Below are positions 1 to 5,866 of a DNA stretch of 7,120 bases, in pieces (positions within the stretch are counted from its first letter, which is position 1; the number at the start of each line of letters is the position of its first letter). The stretch comes from Bacteroidales bacterium (GTDB lineage: Bacteria; Bacteroidota; Bacteroidia; Bacteroidales; PUMT01), in assembly GCA_007119075.1 (NCBI GenBank), contig SKQJ01000418.1, positions 1 to 7,120 on the forward strand, given 5' to 3'. The notes below the pieces were generated by a model that did not search any database, was not told the origin of the DNA, and saw nothing but the letters and a program-made list of their open reading frames with translations. A program made the translations under genes and the position numbers.

Positions 1-671
1 CAAATTGTGCGGACTTCCCTGGAAGGGTTCCGGAAATTCGTGAAAGTCAGCGCCCCGACAGGGCAACGGGCAACACATTCACCGCATGATTTGCATGCCG
101 AATCAAACAGCGGCTGGTTATTGAAAGTTGAGATTATAGTATGGGGGCCCCTGTTGACATAATCAATGGCATTGTCTCCCTGCAGTTCGTCGCAGGTCCT
201 GACACATTTGCCACAGAGCACGCATTTGTTCATGTCGAGGGCAAAGAAGGGATTGGAGTCATCGACCGGCAGTTTTTCGGTCCTCGGTCGCATAAGCTGA
301 TCGGTGCCGGGATCCAGGCCGAGATAGGAAGTGACCTTTTGAAGCTCACACCGGTCATTTTTCAGGCAGGTAAAACAGGACCTGTCATGATTGGCCGAGA
401 TAAGCTCAGTAGTGGTTTTCCTTACAGCGTTTATCTCGTCGTTATCGGTGACAATAACCATTCCCTCCTCCACCATGGCAGTGCAGGCGGTGGTCATCCC
501 CCTGCCGCTGATCTCAACAAGGCACAGCCGGCACATCCCGGCCGGTTTCAGGTCGGGATGGTGGCACAGGTTCGGTATGTAGATACCATTGTCCAGGGCG
601 GCATCAAGAATTATGCTTCCTTTGGGCACCGAAACGGGTATATTGTCTATATGTATTTTCACAAGCTCCAT
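1..671 (-). CDS. fdhA: NuoG-like large subunit, probably NAD-dependent formate dehydrogenase alpha (5' part only)
   Basis: The first 223 codons are visible and the gene runs off the left edge. Residues 1-75 form a plant-type [2Fe-2S] domain with Cys36, 47, 50 and 63. Next is the NuoG-type [4Fe-4S] site with a histidine ligand (His95, Cys99, Cys102, Cys108). A two-cluster ferredoxin domain follows (Cys150/153/156/160 and Cys193/196/199/203). [FeFe]-hydrogenases and formate dehydrogenases share this iron-sulfur arm. The final residues, SREVRTI followed by a codon starting TG, resemble the entry to the CPYCGVGC-type cluster of molybdopterin formate dehydrogenases, so I infer formate oxidation or CO2 reduction with electrons passed to the two upstream-encoded subunits. 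The ATG at 671-669 lies 4 nt past the preceding stop, with GGAGG (685-681) 9 nt upstream. There is no signal peptide, so it should be cytosolic. An HndD-type hydrogenase remains possible because the catalytic domain is outside the window. Confidence 0.78.
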   Translation of the reverse strand, partial: MELVKIHIDNIPVSVPKGSIILDAALDNGIYIPNLCHHPDLKPAGMCRLCLVEISGRGMTTACTAMVEEGMVIVTDNDEINAVRKTTTELISANHDRSCFTCLKNDRCELQKVTSYLGLDPGTDQLMRPRTEKLPVDDSNPFFALDMNKCVLCGKCVRTCDELQGDNAIDYVNRGPHTIISTFNNQPLFDSACKSCGECVARCPVGALTFTNFRNPSREVRTI

Positions 672-675
672 CCGG

Positions 676-2544
676 TTATGCCTCCAGTTTTTCCGGTTTC
701 CCGGGAATACAACGCACCGCGTTGAATTTCTCAGGGCAGCTCTCCACGCAGACACCGCATTTGATACATTCGTGCTGTATAATCGCATGAACCTCTTTGG
801 AAGATCCTTCAATGGCGTCGGTCGGGCAAGCCCGGGCACAGGCGCGGCAGCCGGTGCAATCTTCCTCAATTATCCTGAAGTGGATAAGTTCACGGCATAC
901 TCCCGCCGTACATTTATGATTAAATATATGGCTTTCATATTCATGCCTGAAATAACGGATGGTGGTAAGCACAGGGTTGGGAGCCGTCTGCCCGAGTCCG
1001 CACAGCGAGCCCTTTTTCACCCCTTCACCGATTTTGCATAGCAGATCTATATCGCCCGGCTTGCCTTTTCCGCTTACGATATCTTCCAGGATCTCAAGCA
1101 TCTGGGAGGTTCCCAGGCGGCAGGGAATGCATTTCCCGCACGATTCCTTCCTGGCAAAATCCAGGAAATATCTTGCAACGTCAACCATGCATGCACCACT
1201 GTCCATAACAACAAGTCCGCCGCTACCCATGATGGTCCCCGCCTCTGCCAGCGATTCGTAATCAACATTCAGGTCAAGCAGGGCGGCGGGTACGCAGCCC
1301 CCCGACGGACCTCCGGTCTGCACCGCCTTGAATTTCCTGTTGCCCGGGATGCCGCCCCCTATGTCAAAGATTATTTCGCGCAGGGTGGTCCCCAGGGGAA
1401 CTTCGATAAGCCCCGTTCGTTTGACATTCCCTACCAGCGAAAAGCTTTTGGTGCCTTTGCTCTCGCCGGTGCCCGATGAGCTGAACCAGCCGGGACCGTT
1501 CTGCAGTATTTTAGCCACACATCCGAGTGTCTCGACATTGTTTATCACGGTAGGTTTTCCCCATAATCCGGAGACTGCCGGAAAGGGCGGCCTGGGCCTG
1601 GGAACGCCCCGTTTGCCTTCGATGGAGGCCAGAAGCGCGGTTTCTTCTCCGCAGACAAATGCTCCGGCCCCTTCCTTGACCTTTATATGGAAATCAAAAC
1701 CCGAATCAAATATATTATTACCGACGAAATTGTATTTTTCGGCCTGACCGATGGCCTGCCGCAGACGTTTCAGTGCCAGGGGGTATTCGGCCCGGCAGTA
1801 TATGTACCCCATGCTTGCGCCGGTGGCATAACCGGCAATGATCATTCCCTCGATCAGCGCATGGGGATCGCCTTCAAGAAGCGAACGGTTCATGAAAGCT
1901 CCGGGGTCCCCCTCATCAGCGTTGCAAACAAGGTATTTCGGACTTCCTTCTGCATTCCTGCAGAACTGCCACTTTTTCCATACGGGGAAACCGGCGCCTC
2001 CCCTGCCCCTTAGTCCCGAATCCCTGATCTCGTCAATGACACCTGAAGCAGAAAGGCCCAGTGCCCGTATCAGGCCCCTGTACCCGTCCCTCGCCAGATA
2101 ATGATCAATATCACCGGGATCAATGATGCCGCAGTTATTCAGGACCTTTCTTTCCTGTGACCGGAACACCGGTGCCTCAAACAGATCAGGAATGCGGCCC
2201 ACGCTGCCGAGGGCATGATCGCCGCAAGGCAGGTTATTTAAAATGTGCCGGTCGATCAATCCGGGAATCATTTTTGGGGTAATGTTGCCGTACAGGATCG
2301 CATGTTTACCGGGAATGGCGATGTAAACAAGAGGTTCGGCATAACAGAGTCCGACGCAGCCGGTTTCGGCAATATTGCACCGGATATTTTTCTCACGGAC
2401 TGCCTCCCTGATCTTTTCAAGCACATCAAGGGCTCCGGCCGACCGCCCGCAGGTAGCAGTACCAACCATAATAAGCGGGTCATCGCCGTCATGTAATCCG
2501 CTCCATTTATCCGATGCACTTTTATACAGCCGGTCCGTGTCCAT
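676..2544 (-). CDS. nuoF: NuoF/HndC-like NAD(H)- and FMN-binding subunit with extra ferredoxin domains
   Basis: This 622-residue flavin subunit should exchange electrons with NAD(H). Residues 22-100 are a thioredoxin-like [2Fe-2S] domain (Cys32, Cys63, Cys67, possibly Cys56). The NuoF core follows: glycine-rich LRGRGGAGFP at 178-187, CNADEGDPGAF at 207-217, EGAGAFVCGEETAL at 291-304, NNVETL at 335-340, and the N3 [4Fe-4S] ligands Cys469, 472, 475 and 515. A CTAGVC linker (545-550) leads to two [4Fe-4S] ferredoxin motifs (Cys563/566/569/573 and Cys593/596/599/603). Plain complex I NuoF is about 430 residues; the added N- and C-terminal modules are typical of HndC/HydB-type subunits of NAD(P)-linked hydrogenases and formate dehydrogenases, several of which bifurcate electrons. 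The ATG at 2544 overlaps the end of the NuoE-like gene by 23 bp, and the next gene begins 4 nt after this stop, so the three are probably co-translated. The sequence is intact. Confidence 0.95.
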   Translation of the reverse strand: MDTDRLYKSASDKWSGLHDGDDPLIMVGTATCGRSAGALDVLEKIREAVREKNIRCNIAETGCVGLCYAEPLVYIAIPGKHAILYGNITPKMIPGLIDRHILNNLPCGDHALGSVGRIPDLFEAPVFRSQERKVLNNCGIIDPGDIDHYLARDGYRGLIRALGLSASGVIDEIRDSGLRGRGGAGFPVWKKWQFCRNAEGSPKYLVCNADEGDPGAFMNRSLLEGDPHALIEGMIIAGYATGASMGYIYCRAEYPLALKRLRQAIGQAEKYNFVGNNIFDSGFDFHIKVKEGAGAFVCGEETALLASIEGKRGVPRPRPPFPAVSGLWGKPTVINNVETLGCVAKILQNGPGWFSSSGTGESKGTKSFSLVGNVKRTGLIEVPLGTTLREIIFDIGGGIPGNRKFKAVQTGGPSGGCVPAALLDLNVDYESLAEAGTIMGSGGLVVMDSGACMVDVARYFLDFARKESCGKCIPCRLGTSQMLEILEDIVSGKGKPGDIDLLCKIGEGVKKGSLCGLGQTAPNPVLTTIRYFRHEYESHIFNHKCTAGVCRELIHFRIIEEDCTGCRACARACPTDAIEGSSKEVHAIIQHECIKCGVCVESCPEKFNAVRCIPGKPEKLEA

Positions 2545-3073
2545 TCGCCCCCCGTTTTTTCTTATCCTGTCCGAATAATTTCCTTACAGACCTGGTTGTC
2601 AGGTTTGCCTTGACCTCATCATTGACCACAATGCAGGGCGCCAGGCTGCATGCGCCTATGCATGCTACCGTCTCCAGGGAATATTCCAGGTCCTCCCGTG
2701 TCTCCCCCGATTTGATGCCAAGCTGGTTCTCCAGTTCTTCAAGTATCCTGGGAGCATTTTTTACATGGCAGGCAGTGCCCCGGCACAACATGATATGCTT
2801 TTTGCCAATCGGGGCAAAGCGAAACTGGGCGTAAAAAGTGGCAACTGAAAATACCCTGCTTTCAGGGATGCGGAGAAATCCGGCAATTTCCTTCATGGAG
2901 GCCGGGGAGATGTAGCCGTTCACATCCTGCACCTTCTGAAGAAGAGGTATCAGCTCCTCTTCGCGGGACCGGAAACCGCTGAATATTGATTTATAATCTT
3001 CCACTTGCCTGTTTTTCAAAATATCCGGCACCTTGGGATGCCGCCAGATGACGAAGGTTCGGGTCAGATGCAA
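2522..3073 (-). CDS. nuoE: NuoE/HndA-like [2Fe-2S] subunit
   Basis: This is a thioredoxin-fold [2Fe-2S] protein that partners with NuoF-type flavin subunits. The helical N-terminal part contains LIPLLQKVQDVNGYIS (41-56) and the family's VFSVATFYAQF (74-84). Cluster ligands are Cys97 and Cys102 (CRGTAC), then Cys138 and Cys142 (CIGAC). The tail after about residue 168 is short and basic. It is the first gene of the operon and overlaps the flavin subunit gene by 23 bp. The start is uncertain: no in-frame ATG precedes the conserved region. The longest form starts with TTG at 3073, just after an in-frame TGA. A TTG at 3019 has a good AAGGTG 9 nt upstream and gives a 165-residue protein nearer the family norm; a GTG at 3004 is also possible. 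The product call is firm; only the first 18-23 residues are in doubt. Confidence 0.93.
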   Translation of the reverse strand: MHLTRTFVIWRHPKVPDILKNRQVEDYKSIFSGFRSREEELIPLLQKVQDVNGYISPASMKEIAGFLRIPESRVFSVATFYAQFRFAPIGKKHIMLCRGTACHVKNAPRILEELENQLGIKSGETREDLEYSLETVACIGACSLAPCIVVNDEVKANLTTRSVRKLFGQDKKKRGANGHGPAV

Positions 3074-3096
3074 AATTCACTCAGGAGAACTGCACC

Positions 3097-3120
3097 TGCA
3101 AATATATTAATATATTTACA
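3097..3120 (-). promoter_or_regulatory. Promoter -7 box within an AT-rich palindrome ahead of the formate dehydrogenase operon
   Basis: The minus strand carries TATATTTG (3106-3099), an exact match to the Bacteroidota -7 consensus TAnnTTTG, about 25 bp before the first possible start of the NuoE-like gene. It overlaps a perfect 18-bp palindrome at 3100-3117 (AAATATATTAATATATTT). Two further pairs match on each side after one mismatch, giving a 24-bp dyad. I see no good -33 TTG at the usual distance. A dyad covering the core promoter suggests an operator for a dimeric regulator, but the regulator cannot be named from the sequence. AT-rich dyads also arise by chance. Confidence 0.45.
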
Positions 3121-3187
3121 TATCTGATTGCCGCGGCCAGGATTTATGATTACGGGTGGACCGGATGGATGAGAGAATAGGCATGGA

Positions 3188-4084
3188 TCAACAGCAAGAC
3201 CGGGTGCACAGCGCCATGACCCTGTCAACTGCATCGTCCACCTCTTCGGCCGATTCCAGTCCGAGTGTCAGACAATGGACATTAGGACTGTTTACGGTAT
3301 AATTGAATGAATTTTGCCTTTCTTCGTCCGAGACCAGGGTCCCTTCACCGAAAATCTTCATGCCGATAATCCCCTTGCCGTTTTTCCTTGCTGTTTCAAG
3401 CACCGGCATAACTTCTCCGGGATCGGCATCCATATGTGATCCGTAGGGATTGATGCGGGCCATGATGACTTCGACCCAGGGTTCTTCAGCTGCAGTCTTT
3501 AGCGCCTCCAGGCTGTGACATGAAACGCCGACCTTTCTGACAATGCCATCCTGTTTTGCCCTGGAAAGGGCTTCCATCTGCTCTTTCATCTCTCCGGGCC
3601 ATGCGCTGCTGCGCTGATAGTGCAGAAGCATGATATCAAAATAATCACTTCCGGTTTCGGTCCGGAAACGGTCGAGTGTTTCGGAAACAGGCGCAGGGTT
3701 TTCTCCCCCTCTGGGATGAGGCCATATCTTGGTCAGAAGAATCGTGTCTTCACGGGGAACCTCTCTAAGAATTTCGCGCACATAGGTGTGAGATCCATAC
3801 ATGTCGGCCACATCGAAAAACCGCAATCCCTTTTCATAAGCATGCCGGGCAAGCCTGACAAAACCGGGCACTCCCATACGGGTCTGATTTGTTTGTCCGC
3901 CGCTCCCCCTGGTGCCGGTGCCAAATGCCAGCCGGGGCACCATTAATCCTGTGGAACCCAGGCTTATCCTGTCTACGCCATTGTAAACCGGCGCGCACCG
4001 CACACCGGTAATTCCTGCCCCCAGTGCCACCGCACCCGTGATGCTTCTGGAAATGAACTGACGACGGTTCAGTCTTTTGACCAT
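3188..4084 (-). CDS. Tat-exported aldo/keto reductase (paralog 1)
   Basis: The 298-residue protein starts MVKRLNRRQFISRS, a twin-arginine signal, followed by a hydrophobic stretch to about residue 28, so export in folded form is expected. The rest is an aldo/keto reductase TIM barrel with the complete catalytic tetrad: Asp91, Tyr96 (DVADMY), Lys119 (LLTKIW) and His155 (LLHY). Family members reduce carbonyls with NAD(P)H; the substrate cannot be inferred. I chose the ATG at 4084 because it puts the RR motif near the N-terminus and matches the paralog at 5867-6751. An upstream ATG at 4123 would add 13 unlikely residues and falls at the predicted -7 box. By eye it is about 60% identical to the paralog. 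Oddly, it ends in CTRSCC, a cysteine cluster absent from the paralog. No SD sequence is evident. It is separated by 114 bp from the formate dehydrogenase operon and is probably transcribed separately. Confidence 0.93.
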   Translation of the reverse strand: MVKRLNRRQFISRSITGAVALGAGITGVRCAPVYNGVDRISLGSTGLMVPRLAFGTGTRGSGGQTNQTRMGVPGFVRLARHAYEKGLRFFDVADMYGSHTYVREILREVPREDTILLTKIWPHPRGGENPAPVSETLDRFRTETGSDYFDIMLLHYQRSSAWPGEMKEQMEALSRAKQDGIVRKVGVSCHSLEALKTAAEEPWVEVIMARINPYGSHMDADPGEVMPVLETARKNGKGIIGMKIFGEGTLVSDEERQNSFNYTVNSPNVHCLTLGLESAEEVDDAVDRVMALCTRSCC

Positions 4085-4120
4085 GATAAATAGTTTTAGG
4101 GCAATGGTGCCGTGAGGGAA

Positions 4121-4150
4121 CAAATCAATTTATTAAACCGCAAGAAACAA
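4121..4150 (-). promoter_or_regulatory. Possible promoter for the 3188-4084 aldo/keto reductase gene
   Basis: The minus strand has TTG (4150-4148), a 19-bp spacer, then TTGATTTG (4128-4121), which is one mismatch from the Bacteroidota -7 consensus TAnnTTTG. Transcription from here would begin just inside 4121 and leave a leader of about 30 nt before the ATG at 4084. It lies directly after the proposed terminator at 4160-4187, which fits a new transcription unit. One mismatch and an AT-rich background make this tentative. Confidence 0.35.
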
Positions 4151-4159
4151 TTATTTTTT

Positions 4160-4187
4160 AAAATAAAAAAGCCTTCGGGCGGACTTT
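4160..4187 (-). terminator. Probable intrinsic terminator after the acyltransferase gene
   Basis: On the minus strand a short GC hairpin is followed by a long T run (six T, one A, four T at 4170-4160). The stem can be read as GCC-CGAA-GGC (4180-4171) or as a 6-bp AAAGTC/GGCTTT stem with an 8-nt loop (4187-4168). The hairpin is weak but the T tract is strong, and the site divides two units on the same strand. It lies about 260 bp beyond the acyltransferase stop, so the tandem repeat would sit in the transcript's 3' untranslated part. Confidence 0.5.
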
Positions 4188-4201
4188 GGCAGGGCTCTGT
4201 C

Positions 4202-4366
4202 GGGCTTCCGGCGGCAACAGCGGCTCCTGAGGTGTTTCCGCCGGCACCAGTGGTTCCGGAAGTTTCGTGCTTGTTGCCGGCGGCTCCTGCCGGCAACAGC
4301 GGCTCCTGAGGTTTCGTGCTTGTTTCAGGCCGCACCAGCGGCTCCGGAGGTTTCGGGCCTGCTTCC
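4202..4366. repeat. GC-rich imperfect tandem repeat between two genes
   Basis: Four diverged copies of a unit of about 30-40 bp, plus a 13-bp partial copy at 4277-4289, start near 4212, 4242, 4291 and 4331. A 22-bp exact repeat occurs at 4212-4233 and 4291-4312, and GTTTCGTGCTTGTT is exact at 4262-4275 and 4311-4324. Other shared blocks are the variants of CACCAGCGGCTCC and GAGGTTTCG. Unit spacing (30, 49, 40) is not a multiple of three, so the repeat does not encode an in-phase peptide even though short frames stay open on both strands. The block is clearly richer in GC than the AT-rich DNA beside it at 4124-4170. Related low-similarity sequence may continue to about 4440. The function is unknown; a dispersed intergenic repeat or slippage-derived array is likely. 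Confidence 0.72.
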
Positions 4367-4449
4367 AACAGCTCCCGCCGCCCACGGCTTACCTGCCCCG
4401 GTTTCGGACGCCTCCGGCTTTTGATCGGCCATCATGGAGGTGCAGGAAG

Positions 4450-5337
4450 TCAGCTTTCAATATCCCTGTCTATAACCTTCCCCGGAAGGGTTGTGAGCCC
4501 GGGCCAGATTTTTCTTCCCGGATAGACGGAAGTATGCACTCCGGTATGAACGCCGTCGCCGACTATGGCACCCAGTTTTATCCGGCCGGTACTGATTTTT
4601 TCACCCAGCAGCCTGGTGACTGCCGTGGCGCTGTCATGGCGCAGGTTGGAACTGATGAACCCCGCTCCCAGGTTGCAGCCGTCGCCTATGATGCTGTCGC
4701 CCACATAACTTAAATGGCTGACGTTAACGTTGTTTCCCAGGATCGAGTTTTTTATTTCCACCGCGTTCCCGATCCTGCAGCTGTCGCCGATCGAGCATGC
4801 GCCCCTGATAAAGCAATTAGGGCCGATGATGCAATTTTCACCGGTTATGATGTTCCCGTCAAGATAGGCGCCGCTTTTGATGATCGTTCCCTTTCCGATG
4901 CTGACCTTCCCTTTTATGACGGCGTTGCTTTCTGCGTATCCCTGGTTTCCTCCGGCAATGATTTCACCGAATTGTTCCTGGCATGAAAGCAAATCCCATG
5001 AATATTTGATCCTGAAAGGAGCCGGGGACGGATCACCGGCAGACGGTGGCGGGTAAAAGTCAGCCGCATCGGTCAGCCGGCCGGTCTCAGGCTGTCCTGT
5101 CCGGGACAGGTCGTCGATAATCTCGAACCTGAATTTTTCGGTAAGTCCGGTATTCCTGAAAAGGTGATAGAACTCTTTAAGCACTATGACCGAAAGGTCA
5201 TCATGCCGGACGGATGCATATTCAAGGGCATATTCAAGAAGGGTTTTGTTAAAAATCCTCAGCAGCGCATTTGGCTTGTTGAAAGTCAGGGGAAAGCACC
5301 CTTTTGTCCGGGCCGTTGCAAGTATTTTGTGGCTCAC
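4450..5337 (-). CDS. Left-handed beta-helix acyltransferase with a reduced nucleotidyltransferase domain (GlmU/ST0452-like)
   Basis: The C-terminal part (about 135-295) shows hexapeptide repeats of a left-handed beta-helix. It contains the GlmU-type acetyltransferase segment SHLSYVGDSIIGD (207-219) with the expected catalytic His208, then NLGAGFISSNLRHD (222-235) and SGRIKLGAIVGDGVHTG-like sequence around 250-266. This closely resembles bifunctional sugar-1-phosphate nucleotidyltransferase/acetyltransferases of the archaeal ST0452 type. The N-terminal part starts like a nucleotidyltransferase (FPLTFNKPNALL, 15-26; LLEYALEYA, 33-41), but the GxGTR nucleotide-binding loop is replaced by ARTKG and the domain is about 130 residues instead of about 220. 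I infer that acyl transfer to a sugar or sugar phosphate may remain while nucleotidyl transfer is lost. The start is GTG at 5337, 10 bp after the preceding stop and without a clear SD; no upstream in-frame ATG exists. Co-transcription with the small secreted protein gene is likely. Confidence 0.85.
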   Translation of the reverse strand: MSHKILATARTKGCFPLTFNKPNALLRIFNKTLLEYALEYASVRHDDLSVIVLKEFYHLFRNTGLTEKFRFEIIDDLSRTGQPETGRLTDAADFYPPPSAGDPSPAPFRIKYSWDLLSCQEQFGEIIAGGNQGYAESNAVIKGKVSIGKGTIIKSGAYLDGNIITGENCIIGPNCFIRGACSIGDSCRIGNAVEIKNSILGNNVNVSHLSYVGDSIIGDGCNLGAGFISSNLRHDSATAVTRLLGEKISTGRIKLGAIVGDGVHTGVHTSVYPGRKIWPGLTTLPGKVIDRDIES

Positions 5338-5347
5338 CTGTCTGGTT

Positions 5348-5794
5348 TTAGAATCCTGCCGGGGCTGTAAGCATTAATAAGGAATTCCGGGAATCATATA
5401 CGATCCTTACGGATATATTTTGCTGACTCAAAAGTATAACATAAAAATTCCTGTCCGCCAGCCTCCATGTCCTGAGAGAGGTGAGCGCAGTATGGCCGGC
5501 TATAAAACTGTCAAGAACGCCCAAAAACGTATGGTAACCGTAATAGGTGGGTATCCAGATCACAGAAGACCAGGTCCTGCCGTTGTCCACAGATTCCCTG
5601 TCGTGCTCAAGAACCTTGCCCTGAACGTGTTCGGCAAGGGATTCGGCGAATGTAGTATTTGTGATGCAGGTGTCGACAGGCTGGGAAGATGCCCTGCCAT
5701 GGAGAGTGGTGTGTTGCAATGATACAAACAGGAGAGCAGAAGCAAAAATGAATGGCATTTTGAGGGAAAACCTGAGTATGGGCAGCTTTATCAT
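5348..5794 (-). CDS. Small secreted protein of unknown function
   Basis: I do not recognise this 148-residue protein. Its N-terminus (MIKLPILRFSLKMPF, then hydrophobic to about residue 26) looks like a Sec signal peptide, with cleavage plausible near 33-37 (HGRASS). There is no lipobox cysteine; the only cysteine is Cys43. The mature part of about 112 residues alternates polar and hydrophobic residues, is rich in aromatics in WIPTYYGYHTF (80-90), and has no further membrane segment, so it is probably periplasmic or outer-surface. The middle, about 45-70, is acidic and basic in alternation (AESLAEHVQGKVLEHDRES). It lies 72 bp after the aldo/keto reductase stop and 10 bp before the acyltransferase start, all on the same strand. 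The coding call rests on the signal peptide, tight packing and lack of an alternative gene. ATG at 5794 is chosen; Met13 (5758) would shorten the signal's n-region. Confidence 0.68.
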   Translation of the reverse strand: MIKLPILRFSLKMPFIFASALLFVSLQHTTLHGRASSQPVDTCITNTTFAESLAEHVQGKVLEHDRESVDNGRTWSSVIWIPTYYGYHTFLGVLDSFIAGHTALTSLRTWRLADRNFYVILLSQQNISVRIVYDSRNSLLMLTAPAGF

Positions 5795-5822
5795 ATTTTC
5801 TGATTTATGGCAGCTGATCTGT

Positions 5823-5861
5823 CCGTTAAGCGGCGGGGATTTCCATCGTAACCGCTAACGG
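5823..5861 (-). other. Hairpin between the aldo/keto reductase gene and the small secreted protein gene
   Basis: CCGTTAAGCGG (5823-5833) and CCGCTAACGG (5852-5861) pair over 10 bp with one bulged base and an 18-nt loop. On the minus strand it begins 6 nt after the aldo/keto reductase stop. No T run follows, so it is not a classical intrinsic terminator; it may stabilise the upstream message's 3' end or lower readthrough within an operon. Confidence 0.5.
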
Positions 5862-5866
5862 GCGTC

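Noticed and set aside
1..671. [FeFe]-hydrogenase (HndD-type) as the identity of the large subunit
   Set aside because: The visible iron-sulfur arm fits both families, but SREVRTI followed by a TG-starting codon fits a formate dehydrogenase's next Cys motif better than the hydrogenase linker. Kept as an alternative only.
141..725. Long plus-strand open frame opposite the large subunit gene
   Set aside because: The minus strand encodes conserved iron-sulfur motifs at the same place; the plus frame has no recognisable domain and is a shadow.
3995..4010. Lipoprotein lipobox at Cys30 of the 3188-4084 aldo/keto reductase
   Set aside because: The residues before the cysteine (TGVRC) include Arg at -1 and do not fit the [LVI][AS][GA]C pattern; a soluble Tat substrate is more likely.
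4202..4366. CRISPR array
   Set aside because: Units are diverged and nearly contiguous, with no constant repeat alternating with unique spacers, and no cas genes nearby.
4096..4385. Minus-strand frames of 75 and 90 codons across the tandem repeat (proline/glutamate-rich)
   Set aside because: The repeat spacing shifts frame from unit to unit, one frame runs through the proposed terminator and promoter, and the low-complexity composition simply reflects the GC-rich repeat.
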